A stretch of DNA of 64,000 nt, taken from Acuticoccus sp. MNP-M23 (GTDB lineage: Bacteria > Pseudomonadota > Alphaproteobacteria > Rhizobiales > Amorphaceae). Position 1 is the stretch's first letter; each line of letters starts with the position of its first letter. The stretch spans positions 3,464,501 through 3,528,500 of the forward strand of contig NZ_CP133480.1 in assembly GCF_031195445.1 (NCBI RefSeq), read 5' to 3'. This document shows, piece by piece, positions 9,530-18,466 of the stretch. The notes beneath the pieces are model-generated. The model saw only the letters and a program-made list of their open reading frames with translations, was not told where the DNA came from and searched no databases. A program made the translations under genes and the position numbers.

Positions 9530-9714
9530 TCGGTCACCCCACGTTGGTGAGGTGGTAACGATTGGCCGTCGGGTCCGTTTCAATCGCGCGCAATGAACCT
9601 GATGCTCTGAGATGGCATCCATTTCGCATGATGTTTAAATGAGGGAACTTCCGAGTGTACGAACACGATAGCTGGACGCATTGACACCGCTCCCCGTTCG
9701 AGGGACGAGGAAAC
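9530..9714. promoter_or_regulatory. Divergent control region between disulfide-reductase operon and ohrR
   Basis: 185-base gap from which both the redox operon and the OhrR-type gene must be transcribed. Two weak inverted repeats are visible: GTGT-N4-ACAC at 9655-9666 and CATTT-N12-AAATG at 9620-9641. The classical OhrR operator (TACAATT-AATTGTA) is not seen, so the operator assignment is tentative. Confidence 0.35.
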
Positions 9715-10173
9715 ATGAAACGTATTGCTGATCGTTCGTCAGATGACGCCTTGAAACTGGAAGAGCAGCTTTGCTTTCCAATCTACGCCGCGGCGAATGC
9801 AACGGTGCGTCTTTACCGTCCGCTGCTGGATCCTCTGGGTCTCACCTACCTGCAATATCTGGTCATGCTCATCTTGTGGGAGCATGCCCCCGTTTCTGTC
9901 GGCGAAATCGGCAGGCTTCTAGTGCTGGACAGCGGAACGCTGACCCCGCTCCTGAAACGGCTTGAGGCCAACGGGCTGGTATCGCGCCGCCGCGACAGCG
10001 ACGACGAACGCCGCGTGCTGATCGGGTTGACGGCCGAGGGCCTCGAAATGCGCGAAAAGGTCAAGACCATTCCGAATGATGTGCTGCAATGCACACAATT
10101 CAGCGAAAAGGACACCGAGGAGCTGATTTCGGCGGTCTTTACTTTGAGGCGTCTGTTTCTCGCCAATCGCTGA
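9715..10173 (+). CDS. ohrR: OhrR-type MarR-family thiol-based repressor
   Basis: 152-residue winged-helix repressor. The N-terminus (LEEQLCFPIYAA, then VRLYRPLLDPLGLTYLQYL) matches OhrR: peroxide-sensing Cys20 with the two tyrosines Tyr34 and Tyr45 that contact it. The DNA-binding part is SVGEIGRLLVLDSGTLTPLLKRLEANGLV with the wing RRRDSDDERRVLI. Oxidation of the cysteine by organic hydroperoxides or electrophiles releases DNA in this family. No ohr peroxidase gene is nearby; the divergent partner is the disulfide reductase-GST-OYE operon, its likely target. Its last 35 bases overlap the 3' end of the convergent helicase gene. Confidence 0.87.
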   Translation: MKRIADRSSDDALKLEEQLCFPIYAAANATVRLYRPLLDPLGLTYLQYLVMLILWEHAPVSVGEIGRLLVLDSGTLTPLLKRLEANGLVSRRRDSDDERRVLIGLTAEGLEMREKVKTIPNDVLQCTQFSEKDTEELISAVFTLRRLFLANR

Positions 10174-13100
10174 AGCTTTCCTTCTGCGGGCCGCTCTCCA
10201 CAGCCCATGCCCGGCACAGGTCGAGATAGGCGCGCGTGTCGGCGGTGAGGCGGGCGATGGCCATGGCGCGCGCCAGCTCCAGCGTGCCGTCTTCCGCCGA
10301 CGCAATCGCGCGCCGGCTGTTGGCGATCACATCCGCAATTTCCGTGCGCGACACATCGCGAACGGCACGGCCGCGCAGGCCGCCGAACGGCACGCGATCC
10401 AGTGATGCGCCCTGCGGCCACACAAATGGCACGCCGAACTCGTCCACCACGCTGACCAGCGCCAGACAGTTTTCCACTCGGGCGGCAATCCGCCGCCCGG
10501 TGCGCTGCCAGCCGTGCCTTGCGGCCACCATCCGGCACAGGACGGAAAGTGGCAGTGGCCCCTCCGCCTGGGCAATTTGCGCAACGAGGCTGCCAAGCGT
10601 GCCGGCATAATCCGGCTCGAAGAAGCGGTCGGCGTCGAGCCCGCTTTCGGCCGTGGCGGCGCTGGCCGGGGCAGGGCGTTCCGGTGGCGCTTGCTCGATC
10701 ATCGACGCGAGAGCCGCCTCCAGCTCTTCGGGCGAAACGCGGCCGCGACGCTGCGCCGGCGCTGCGGAAGGGCCGGGCGCAGCGGCCTGAGCCGACAAGG
10801 GCAAGGGCGAGGCACTTTCCAGAAGTTCGCGCGGCGGGGCCGGATCGGGCGCAGCGCTCAGCGGTGCAGCCAGCGCGAGGCGTTCCGGCAGATGGCCCGG
10901 CCGTGAATCATCTGCCTCGCTGACGGCGCGTGCGGCCGCCGCCGCGGCGTCCTTTTGTGCGCGGGCGTCACGGTCGCTTTCCAGAAGTGTCTGCAATGTT
11001 TCGTGCAGCCGGTCGGCCACGGCATCCGGCGCACGGAACCAGTCCGTCGACCAGATGCGCAGGATCGTCCAGCCGAGCCCCTCCAGTACCGCCTGGCGGA
11101 TCTTGTCGCGGTCTCGCGCCGTGGCAGAGGCATGGTAGCTCGCCCCGTCGCACTCGATCCCGGCAATGAACGCGCCGCCATGGTCCGGGTGGACGATGGC
11201 AAGGTCGATCCGGAAGTTGGAGACGCCGATCTGGGTGCGCACCTCCCAGCCGCGGCGGCGGAATGCGTCAGCGATGGCAGCCTCGAACGGATTTTCCGCG
11301 GGGCCGAGCGAGCCTTCGTCCGCGGCAGGCAGCGCCACAGGGCCCCGCGCGGCATAATCCAGAAACGCCTTGAGGTGCTTCACGCCGGTCTTGCCGCTGC
11401 GCGACAGGTCGATCCAGTCCGCGTCGATCGACGAGAACACATGAAGCTCCCGCCGTGCTCTCGTCACGGCAACATTGAGCCGCTTCTCGCCGCCCTCGGC
11501 ATTGAGCGCGCCGAAATTCATCGACCGCGTGCCGGTGACAGACGGGCCGAACGTGATGGAGAACAGCATCACATCGCGCTCATCGCCCTGGATGTTTTCC
11601 AGGTTCTTCACGATGACAGGCTCGTCCCGGTCGTCCGAGAAAAACCATTCAAGCCGGGGATCGTCCCTGAGCACGTCGTCCAGAAGATCCTGGATCAGCC
11701 CCTGCTGCTGCGAGTTGAACGTGATGACGCCGAGGGTCTGCCGCTCGCTTTCCGGCGCCGTCAGCCACGCGGTCAGCCGCTGGCTGACGAAGGTGGCCAC
11801 GGCCTTGGCCTCGATCTGGTTGGTCCGCCCGCTGCCGCGCGCATAAATGCCGTCCACCTTGTGGAAGGCGACAGCGCTCGTTCCGTCGATGGGCGCCGGG
11901 AAGGTGACAAGCCGGCCGCCATAATAGAAGTGGTTGGAGAAGGCGATCAGCGCCTCGTCACGGCTACGGTAGTGCCAGGTCAGTTCGCGCGTCGGAATGC
12001 CGGCGGTGGCCACCTCGTCCAGAATAGAGAGGGGATCGCGCTCCACCTCAGGCAGCTCCTCGTCATCGTCGGTGCGGCCGAAGAAGTTGCTGGGCGGCAG
12101 CTGTTTCGGATCGCCGACGATAATGGCCTGCCGCCCGCGCGCAATCGCGCCGACGGCGTCCCATGTGGTGATCTGGGACGCTTCGTCGAAGATCACCACG
12201 TCGAACGCGGCCTGGCCCGCCGGCAGATACTGGGCAATGGACAGCGGCGACATCAAAACACACGGCGCGAGTTTTGGGAGGGTGGAGCCGATGGAGCTTA
12301 GAAGCGTGCGAATGGGCATGGAGGGGCGCTGGAGCCCCAGCTGATGGCGCAGCGCCCCAAGCTCCGACTTGCGCGCGACCCCGTCCGGCTCGGGCAACCC
12401 GTGCTGGATACGGCGCATGATTTCGGATGGGGCAACGCGTGCTGCTTCCTCGTCGAGACGGCGGAAGGTCTCTACGATGTGTTCGTGGTCCCAGTGGGCG
12501 AACCGGCGAAGCTCGGGGCTGGCATCCAGCGCAAGAGGCAGCCACCAGCGCGCATAGGCGCGGCGGAAGGTGAGGGCGGCATCATCGACGCGGCGGTTCT
12601 CCACGGCCTCCACCAGCGGGGCAAGACCGCCGGCGAGCGCGTGGTGGCGGGCCTCCATCCAGCGCGTCCAGTCCGAAATGCGGGCCTTTTGCGCAAACAG
12701 GAGATCCAGCGCTTCGTTCAACGCGGCGAGAGGACCTGCGGGATCAGCAGCGCCGCCGATGCTGTTGAAGTGCGCAAGGGCATGGGCGAGTGCGGCTTCG
12801 GCAGCCGTGTGTCCAAGGAGTGCATCGCGCAGCGGACCGTCCGGCCCGGCGGCAAGGGCTGCGGCGGCAGAGCCGAGGCAAACATGGTCGGCTGCGTTCT
12901 CTGCGGCAGCGCGCAGCGCATGACGGAGCGCCGCCGCCTGCTCGGCCATTGCGGCAAGGCGGGCGGGCTCGGCGTTGCTGCCGGCCGCGGCGGCGAGGGG
13001 GCTTGCGGCGAGCGCCTCCTGCCGTGCGGTGATGGTGAAGAGGGCCGGTAGGTCGCGGGCAGGGTCGCTGACACCGGCATCGGCATAGGTTTGCAGAAGC

Positions 13101-16100
13101 TTGCGCACCTTGCGCTTCGACAGCCACGATAGCGGCCAGAAGCTGGCTGCCGCCTGCCGCCATTCGCCATCCAGCGCCGCAAGGGGGATCCGCGGCAGCA
13201 TCGCGTCCGGGTAGCGCGCCGCCATCGCGCGGCGTGCGGTCTCGATGGCATTGGCGTCGGCGGCAAAGGCCTCCACATGCTGGCGGATTGCAGAAGGTGG
13301 CAGGTCCGGCATGCGGCTGACGTCGAGCGCTGCCTGGTCGGTGCGGGCGGCGAAGGCCGCCAGAAGCTTGCGCCGCTCGGGGCCAAGCGCCGGGTCTGCG
13401 CAAAGGCCGATCATCGCGGAAAGCTGCGATGCACTCGCGCGGACGGCTTTTACCGCCCGAAGGAGTGCAGCGGCGCCATCCAGAAACGCAGCCTCCCAGG
13501 CGTGGGACCAGTCACCGGACGCAACCAGGGTGAGCGGCGGGCCATCGCCGGCCACCGCATGGGTGCGGGAGAGTTCACGCGCGATCCGCTCAAGGCCCGC
13601 AAAACTTGCGGCGTCATGCGCATCCTTGTTGCTGAAGCCGATGGTGAGGCCGTCCGGCGCAGCGGCAAGCCAGCCGATGGCCTCGAAGATGGAAAAGCCC
13701 TGCCGGCCCCTGGCGTGGAGCGCCTGCACATAGGCGTTGAGGCTGTCGCGTGCGATCCGCAGCTGGTCGGTCACGTCGATCCAGGCGTCTTCGGGCGCGC
13801 CGGTGGCCCGCTGCCAGCTGTTGCCGAGCTGGGTGAGCACGGCCTTGCGGTCGGTCTTGTTGGAGTGAAGCTCCAGCACCGCATCGCTGAGCCCGTAGGC
13901 GGCGAGGCGCCGGTGGACCACGTCGAGCGCTGCGGCCTTCTCGGCAACGAACAGGACGGTGCGCCCCGTGGCAAGGCACTGGGCGATGATGTTGGAGATG
14001 GTCTGGCTCTTGCCGGTCCCCGGCGGGCCGATCAGCACGAAGTTCCGCCCCTCGGCAGCCGCCACCACGGCGGCAAGCTGCGAGCTGTCGGCCGGCAGCG
14101 GGGTGACGAGATCGCGCGGGGTGAGCTTGGTGTCCAGTTCGCGGGGCGTGAGGGGCGGGGTCTCGCCGTTGCTGAACGCGGCTTCGGGGTTGTCGACCAG
14201 ATGGCGCACCAGCGGATTTTCGCGAAGCTGGTCGGTCCGCTCCACAAGGTCTTTCCACATCAGGTATTTGGCGAACGAAAAGGTGGACAGGAAGAGGTCT
14301 TCCACCACCTCGAACCCGGCCACATCGCGCACCTTGCGCCGCACTATCTCCAGAATGCCGGGCACGTCGATGCCGCTTTCGTCCCGCGGCAGCTCACCGG
14401 AAAGCTCGGGGATGGTGAGATCGAAATCGCGCTGCAGGAACTCAAGCAGCGTGGCGTTGAAGCGCACGTCGTCTTCGTGGTGGGTCAGCGTGAAGTCGGA
14501 CTGGGCGGAGCGACGGTCGAGGGCGACCGGGATGAGGAGGAGCGGGGCGCGGTAGGTTCTTGCCTCGCCGTCCCGCTTCCAGCGCAGGAAACCCGCCGCC
14601 AGGAACAGCGTGTTGGTGCCGCCTTCCTGCATGTCGCTCTTCGCCCGGCGGAAGAGGGCGAGGAGGCGGTTCTTCATGTCGCCTTCGGTGAGCGGGATTG
14701 CCACCTGTCCGCGCCCGTAGGCGTGACCGGCTGCCTCAAGCTCGATGGCCTTGCGTTCCTCGGCGGAAAACTGGCGGGTGCCGACCGGGTCGTCCTCGAT
14801 GAGGGCGTAGGTCTTGAAGCGCTTGCCGCCCGCCAGCGCGTCCTCCAGCGCCGCCATGTCGGGTGCCATGAGCGGCACAGTCTGCTTGGTGGCCTTGAAG
14901 TTGAGGAGCCTGTTGCGCAGCGACAGATCGAGAAGCTTGCGCTGCCACCGCTCGATCCGCCCGCGCGGCGTCTGCGGGACATCGTCCACCGCGTCGGCTG
15001 GAAGCGAGGCGCCGTCCAGCGGCTTCGGCAGCGTTGTGGGGGCGGCCTCGGCATGGTCTTCCGGCACGGCTTCTGCGGTGGTGGTGGCCAGCGGACGGAT
15101 GCGGGCCGCGCGCGCGCGTGCCACATCCACCGCAGTCACGAACCTGTCCTCGTGCTCTTCGGACAGCTGGCGGCGGCCCTCCGCCACTGCCTGTTCCAGC
15201 CCCACCGTTGGCCGGCGGGTGAGAAGCGTGGTTTCGATGGGGACGAACTCGCGCGCCTGCACCGCCTTGCGAACGGCAACGATGTCGGGCTCGGTGACAT
15301 AGCCGAAATCCCGCGGCACCAGCCAGACGCCGACGAAGGCGTGGCCCTTTGTGAACAGAACCACGGAGTTGAGCCCGGCTGCCTCGAACGCGGCTGCCAG
15401 AAGGAGCGCCGTATCGAGGCAGGTGGCCAGCCCCTCGGCCTTGATCCGGCCCGGCCCGCGCACCTTCTGCCCCGCCGTCTCGAAGGACGCTGGCGGGTGC
15501 GCATAATGCAGCCCCATGCCGGTGGCCGCGGACCAGATGGCGCCGGCGAGAAGCCAGGCCCGCTGCGGGTCGCCCGAGCGGTAGCCGTCAAGACCGCCCG
15601 GATAGCCGCTGCGCTCCAGAAGCTCCGAGGCATCGCGCAGCAATGCGGCCACCACCGCATCGTTGGGGGACACGAACGCCGCCAGGAGGTGCGCCATGTC
15701 GCCGACGCCGCCCCACTCGTCGCGGGCGAGAAATTCGATGGTGTGACGCTCTTCGCAAAGCGGCCCGTCCGGCCCGTCGACGGTGAAGACCAGAGCACCC
15801 ACTTCCGCCTCGTTCAGCGCGGAAAGGCGGGCGGTGTCGAACGCGGTGGAGAGGCTTTCGAGCGTGCGGGAGGTTCCCGCTGCGATCCGGTCGAGCTGCC
15901 ACGTCTTCGAGCGCAGGAGCGGCGGCTCTGCGCGCATCGAGAGGGTGATGGTCTCCAGTGGCCGTTCGGTGTGGTTGGTGAGCGTGATCGCGTGCAGAAC
16001 GCCAACGTTGTTCTGCGCGGATGCTGCGTTCACGCGAACGGTCTTCCGGATTTCCAGCGTGAGCGCCGGCGCGGCGGGTTCACTGCTATCCGGCACGGCG

Positions 16101-16165
16101 GCGCTCTCAGTCTCGGCGGTGGTCTCGCTGTCAGACAGGTCCGCGGGGGTGACGGGTTCGCCCAT
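10139..16165 (-). CDS. Giant DUF4011 / SF1 helicase / Vsr-like nuclease / DUF3320 protein
   Basis: About 2008 residues. Order of parts: a beta-rich N-terminal region; a transglutaminase-like segment (CLDTALLLAAAFEAAGLNS near 250-280); DUF4011 (WQRKLLDLSLRNRLLNFK); a superfamily 1 helicase with Walker A GPPGTGKSQ near 713-721, Walker B IFDEASQ near 1326 and late motifs GDERDVM and LNVAVTRAR; a Vsr/DUF559-like endonuclease (FEAAIADAFRRRGWEV, IECDGASYH, LRIWSTDWF near 1625-1710); and a C-terminal DUF3320. Single-gene systems of this layout have been reported as anti-phage (to my knowledge the Hhe type). ATG at 16165 was chosen because GGAAGG lies 5 bases upstream. No integrase or other defence gene is adjacent. 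Confidence 0.85.
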   Translation of the reverse strand: MGEPVTPADLSDSETTAETESAAVPDSSEPAAPALTLEIRKTVRVNAASAQNNVGVLHAITLTNHTERPLETITLSMRAEPPLLRSKTWQLDRIAAGTSRTLESLSTAFDTARLSALNEAEVGALVFTVDGPDGPLCEERHTIEFLARDEWGGVGDMAHLLAAFVSPNDAVVAALLRDASELLERSGYPGGLDGYRSGDPQRAWLLAGAIWSAATGMGLHYAHPPASFETAGQKVRGPGRIKAEGLATCLDTALLLAAAFEAAGLNSVVLFTKGHAFVGVWLVPRDFGYVTEPDIVAVRKAVQAREFVPIETTLLTRRPTVGLEQAVAEGRRQLSEEHEDRFVTAVDVARARAARIRPLATTTAEAVPEDHAEAAPTTLPKPLDGASLPADAVDDVPQTPRGRIERWQRKLLDLSLRNRLLNFKATKQTVPLMAPDMAALEDALAGGKRFKTYALIEDDPVGTRQFSAEERKAIELEAAGHAYGRGQVAIPLTEGDMKNRLLALFRRAKSDMQEGGTNTLFLAAGFLRWKRDGEARTYRAPLLLIPVALDRRSAQSDFTLTHHEDDVRFNATLLEFLQRDFDLTIPELSGELPRDESGIDVPGILEIVRRKVRDVAGFEVVEDLFLSTFSFAKYLMWKDLVERTDQLRENPLVRHLVDNPEAAFSNGETPPLTPRELDTKLTPRDLVTPLPADSSQLAAVVAAAEGRNFVLIGPPGTGKSQTISNIIAQCLATGRTVLFVAEKAAALDVVHRRLAAYGLSDAVLELHSNKTDRKAVLTQLGNSWQRATGAPEDAWIDVTDQLRIARDSLNAYVQALHARGRQGFSIFEAIGWLAAAPDGLTIGFSNKDAHDAASFAGLERIARELSRTHAVAGDGPPLTLVASGDWSHAWEAAFLDGAAALLRAVKAVRASASQLSAMIGLCADPALGPERRKLLAAFAARTDQAALDVSRMPDLPPSAIRQHVEAFAADANAIETARRAMAARYPDAMLPRIPLAALDGEWRQAAASFWPLSWLSKRKVRKLLQTYADAGVSDPARDLPALFTITARQEALAASPLAAAAGSNAEPARLAAMAEQAAALRHALRAAAENAADHVCLGSAAAALAAGPDGPLRDALLGHTAAEAALAHALAHFNSIGGAADPAGPLAALNEALDLLFAQKARISDWTRWMEARHHALAGGLAPLVEAVENRRVDDAALTFRRAYARWWLPLALDASPELRRFAHWDHEHIVETFRRLDEEAARVAPSEIMRRIQHGLPEPDGVARKSELGALRHQLGLQRPSMPIRTLLSSIGSTLPKLAPCVLMSPLSIAQYLPAGQAAFDVVIFDEASQITTWDAVGAIARGRQAIIVGDPKQLPPSNFFGRTDDDEELPEVERDPLSILDEVATAGIPTRELTWHYRSRDEALIAFSNHFYYGGRLVTFPAPIDGTSAVAFHKVDGIYARGSGRTNQIEAKAVATFVSQRLTAWLTAPESERQTLGVITFNSQQQGLIQDLLDDVLRDDPRLEWFFSDDRDEPVIVKNLENIQGDERDVMLFSITFGPSVTGTRSMNFGALNAEGGEKRLNVAVTRARRELHVFSSIDADWIDLSRSGKTGVKHLKAFLDYAARGPVALPAADEGSLGPAENPFEAAIADAFRRRGWEVRTQIGVSNFRIDLAIVHPDHGGAFIAGIECDGASYHASATARDRDKIRQAVLEGLGWTILRIWSTDWFRAPDAVADRLHETLQTLLESDRDARAQKDAAAAAARAVSEADDSRPGHLPERLALAAPLSAAPDPAPPRELLESASPLPLSAQAAAPGPSAAPAQRRGRVSPEELEAALASMIEQAPPERPAPASAATAESGLDADRFFEPDYAGTLGSLVAQIAQAEGPLPLSVLCRMVAARHGWQRTGRRIAARVENCLALVSVVDEFGVPFVWPQGASLDRVPFGGLRGRAVRDVSRTEIADVIANSRRAIASAEDGTLELARAMAIARLTADTRAYLDLCRAWAVESGPQKESFSDWRETDASK

Positions 16166-16247
16166 GGAAGCCTTCCGGAATTGTCGCCGTTGCACGCTAC
16201 GCGAATGCTGCACCAGAAGCGCAATCAAAAATAGTATCGCGCGTTTT

Positions 16248-16272
16248 GACACCGGCGACGAACGCCGGTGTC
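16248..16272. other. Perfect 10-bp stem-loop upstream of the helicase gene
   Basis: GACACCGGCG / CGCCGGTGTC with a 5-base loop, 72 bases after the creatinase stop and 83 bases before the helicase start. No T-run follows directly on either strand, so it is either a Rho-assisted 3' structure of the creatinase transcript or part of the helicase leader. Confidence 0.5.
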
Positions 16273-16343
16273 ATTGCCGCGAACCATATTGTTAAGACCA
16301 ATTGGGATTGATTAACGAATTCAACGGCATTTGCGCCGAATTG

Positions 16344-17618
16344 TTATGATTCGCCGCGGGTTGCCTGGCGGTTTTCGCGTCCCCGCCCGGCACACGAGGA
16401 ACCAATGATGTTATATTCGGGGCCGAAGGGAAAGCCGGTGATGTTGCGCGCGCCGTCGGCCGTCACCACCAAAATGTCGTGCTCGCGGTATCCGCCTGCG
16501 CCGGGGGTGCCGTGCGGCACCCAGAGCATCGGCTCCATCGACACCACCATGCCAGGCTCCAGCACCGTGTCGATATCCTCGCGAAGCTCGAGGCCCGCCT
16601 CGCGGCCATAATAATGCGAGAGGATGCCGAAGGAGTGGCCGTAGCCGAAGGAGCGGTATTGCAGGAGATTGCGCTCGGCCAGAAAGCGGTTGAGCTCGGC
16701 GGTGATGCCGGAACAGGTCGCGCCCGGCCGGATCAGCGACAGGCCCAGCCTGTGGGTGGCGACATTGGCTTCCCAGAGGGCGAGTGAGGCCGGATCCGGC
16801 TGCCCCATCCACAAGGTGCGTTCCAGCGCGGTATAATAACCGCTGACCATTGGAAAGGCGTTGAGCGAGAGGATGTCACCGTGTTGCAGCCGGCGCGTGG
16901 TGACCGGATTGTGCGCCCCGTCGGTGTTCGGGCCGGACTGGAACCACACCCAGGTGTCGCGCAGTTCGCTGTCCGGGAAACGCTCGGCAATGGCGCGCTC
17001 CATCGCATCGCGGCCGGCCATCGCAATGTCGATCTCGCGCTGCGTCAGGAAAATCGCATCAAGAATTGCGATGCCGCCGATGTCGGCAATGGCCGCACCC
17101 GCCTCGATGAGGGCGACCTCCTCGGCGGACTTGATCATCCGCGCAGCCATCGCGGCGGGCGCAATGTCGACCAGCTCGCGAACGCCCAGAATGTCCTGCA
17201 ATCCATCGCGCTGCGCGAGGGTGAGATGGTCGCGCTCGATGCCGATCCGGTTCTCGCTGCCGGTGAGCGACGCGACGGCACGCCAGAAATTGCCACGCTG
17301 CCAGTCGGTGTAGACGAGGTTGTCGCCGTGGCTGCGCCGGGCGGGCTGCGCCCCGTCGATGTTGGCCGATACCGTGGTGGCGTTATCGTGGGTGACAACG
17401 CAGGCGTAGGGCCGCCCGAACGCGCAGTAGAGAAAGCCGCTGTGGTAGGCGATGTTGTGCATCGACGTGAGCACCACAACCGGCAGGTCCGCCGCCCGCA
17501 TGATCTTGCGCAGGTTCGCAAGACGCCGCTCGTACTCGGCCGAGGAGAATGGAAGCGCGGCCTTTTCGCCCAGCGGGGCGCGAAACATTTGTGGGCGGGA
17601 GGCTTTTGTTGTCTGCAT
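16344..17618 (-). CDS. Creatinase (creatine amidinohydrolase, M24 fold)
   Basis: 424 residues, pita-bread fold. It resembles Pseudomonas creatinase almost throughout: GFLYCAFGRPYACVVT, SANIDGAQPARR, LVYTDWQRGNF, MIKSAEEV, WVWFQSGPNTDGAHNPVTT with the catalytic histidine, GYYTALERTL, FGYGHSFG, YGREAGLELREDIDTVLEPG and GAGGYREHDIL. Creatinase splits creatine into sarcosine and urea. Aminopeptidase P metal ligands are not expected in this subgroup. The ATG at 17618 gives the expected length. No creatininase, sarcosine oxidase or urease genes are in the window; neighbours are a membrane protein, an ABC importer and two isochorismatase-fold hydrolases on the same theme. Confidence 0.88.
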   Translation of the reverse strand: MQTTKASRPQMFRAPLGEKAALPFSSAEYERRLANLRKIMRAADLPVVVLTSMHNIAYHSGFLYCAFGRPYACVVTHDNATTVSANIDGAQPARRSHGDNLVYTDWQRGNFWRAVASLTGSENRIGIERDHLTLAQRDGLQDILGVRELVDIAPAAMAARMIKSAEEVALIEAGAAIADIGGIAILDAIFLTQREIDIAMAGRDAMERAIAERFPDSELRDTWVWFQSGPNTDGAHNPVTTRRLQHGDILSLNAFPMVSGYYTALERTLWMGQPDPASLALWEANVATHRLGLSLIRPGATCSGITAELNRFLAERNLLQYRSFGYGHSFGILSHYYGREAGLELREDIDTVLEPGMVVSMEPMLWVPHGTPGAGGYREHDILVVTADGARNITGFPFGPEYNIIGSSCAGRGRENRQATRGES

Positions 17619-17742
17619 TGGCCGGTCCGGTCGCGTCGAACGATCGCGTTCGAGACGTCCGGGCGTACAGGACAGGGCTTCTGGGACGCGCACGCGCCGA
17701 CGCCATCGGCACGTGCGCACAGTACGCTTTTTTACGCCGTGA

Positions 17743-18264
17743 TCAATCCGCAGTCGGGGCAGAGGGGCGGCTGATCATGCGCAGGACCAGGACCAGCACG
17801 ATCCCGTAAAGAACGTGGCCCACCAGCGCGACCCAGGTGATGCCGGTGAAATTCAGGAACAGGGGCAGCCCCGCAAACCATGTGACGCCGCCGATCGCAA
17901 ACACCCACAGACCGAAGCCATAGATTGCGGAGGGCAGGAAACGGTCCGGCGGTCCGATCACCCGCGACCAGATGGGGGCGAAGATGAAGAGCCAGCCCAC
18001 CGGATAGCCGATCAGCCCCACGAGGTAGAAGTGGACCAGAAAGCCGGCGAAGCTGCCGTTGGGCAGACCGAGCGTACCGAGAAGGCTGCTGGCAAGACCT
18101 TCTGGCGACAGGTTTGCGAAGCCGATGCCGGGGCTGACAATCTGCCCCCAGAAGTCGAATGCAATTGTCGCGAAAAAGCCGGAGATGAACATCAACCCGA
18201 GTGTGTGGGCGTTGAGGGGCGGAATGCGATATTTGGCGGCTGAAATGCTCTTGTTCGTATTCAT
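17743..18264 (-). CDS. Four-helix membrane protein of unknown function
   Basis: 173 residues with about four hydrophobic spans: LGLMFISGFFATIAFDFW, a central GFLVHFYLVGLIGYPVGWLF, AIYGFGLWVFAIGGVTWF and WVALVGHVLYGIVLVLVL. Conserved-looking polar residues (H, D, W) sit inside or beside the helices. I do not recognise the family. It is on the same strand as, and 124 bases before, the creatinase gene, with 202 bases separating it from the hydrolase/ABC operon, so it may have its own promoter. Confidence 0.7.
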   Translation of the reverse strand: MNTNKSISAAKYRIPPLNAHTLGLMFISGFFATIAFDFWGQIVSPGIGFANLSPEGLASSLLGTLGLPNGSFAGFLVHFYLVGLIGYPVGWLFIFAPIWSRVIGPPDRFLPSAIYGFGLWVFAIGGVTWFAGLPLFLNFTGITWVALVGHVLYGIVLVLVLRMISRPSAPTAD

Positions 18265-18405
18265 CTGAATTCTCTATTCGGGTTTGGAAAAAGACTCTGT
18301 CGGATCTTGAAAATCAGTGAACCGAAGATTTGCGCGCATCTGCGCTTTTACAAGCGGCAGCCGCCGTGCGTTCACATTCATGTTTACCGCTGTGATGACG
18401 GTTGA

Positions 18406-18428
18406 CGCCAGCGGGTGACCCGCTGGCG
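18406..18428. terminator. Strong 10-bp hairpin after the hydrolase gene
   Basis: Perfect inverted repeat CGCCAGCGGG-TGA-CCCGCTGGCG, about 40 bases past the stop of the isochorismatase-family gene. No T-tract follows on the minus strand, so it may be a transcript-stabilising hairpin or a Rho-dependent end of the ABC operon. Confidence 0.5.
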
Positions 18429-18466
18429 TGGACAGATGCCTTGAAGTGAGAAGCGCCGACCGCGGC

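Noticed and set aside
13277-16234. A 985-codon plus-strand frame opposite the giant helicase
   Set aside because: It is the high-GC antisense shadow of a gene whose helicase and nuclease motifs are unmistakable; it shows no domain of its own.
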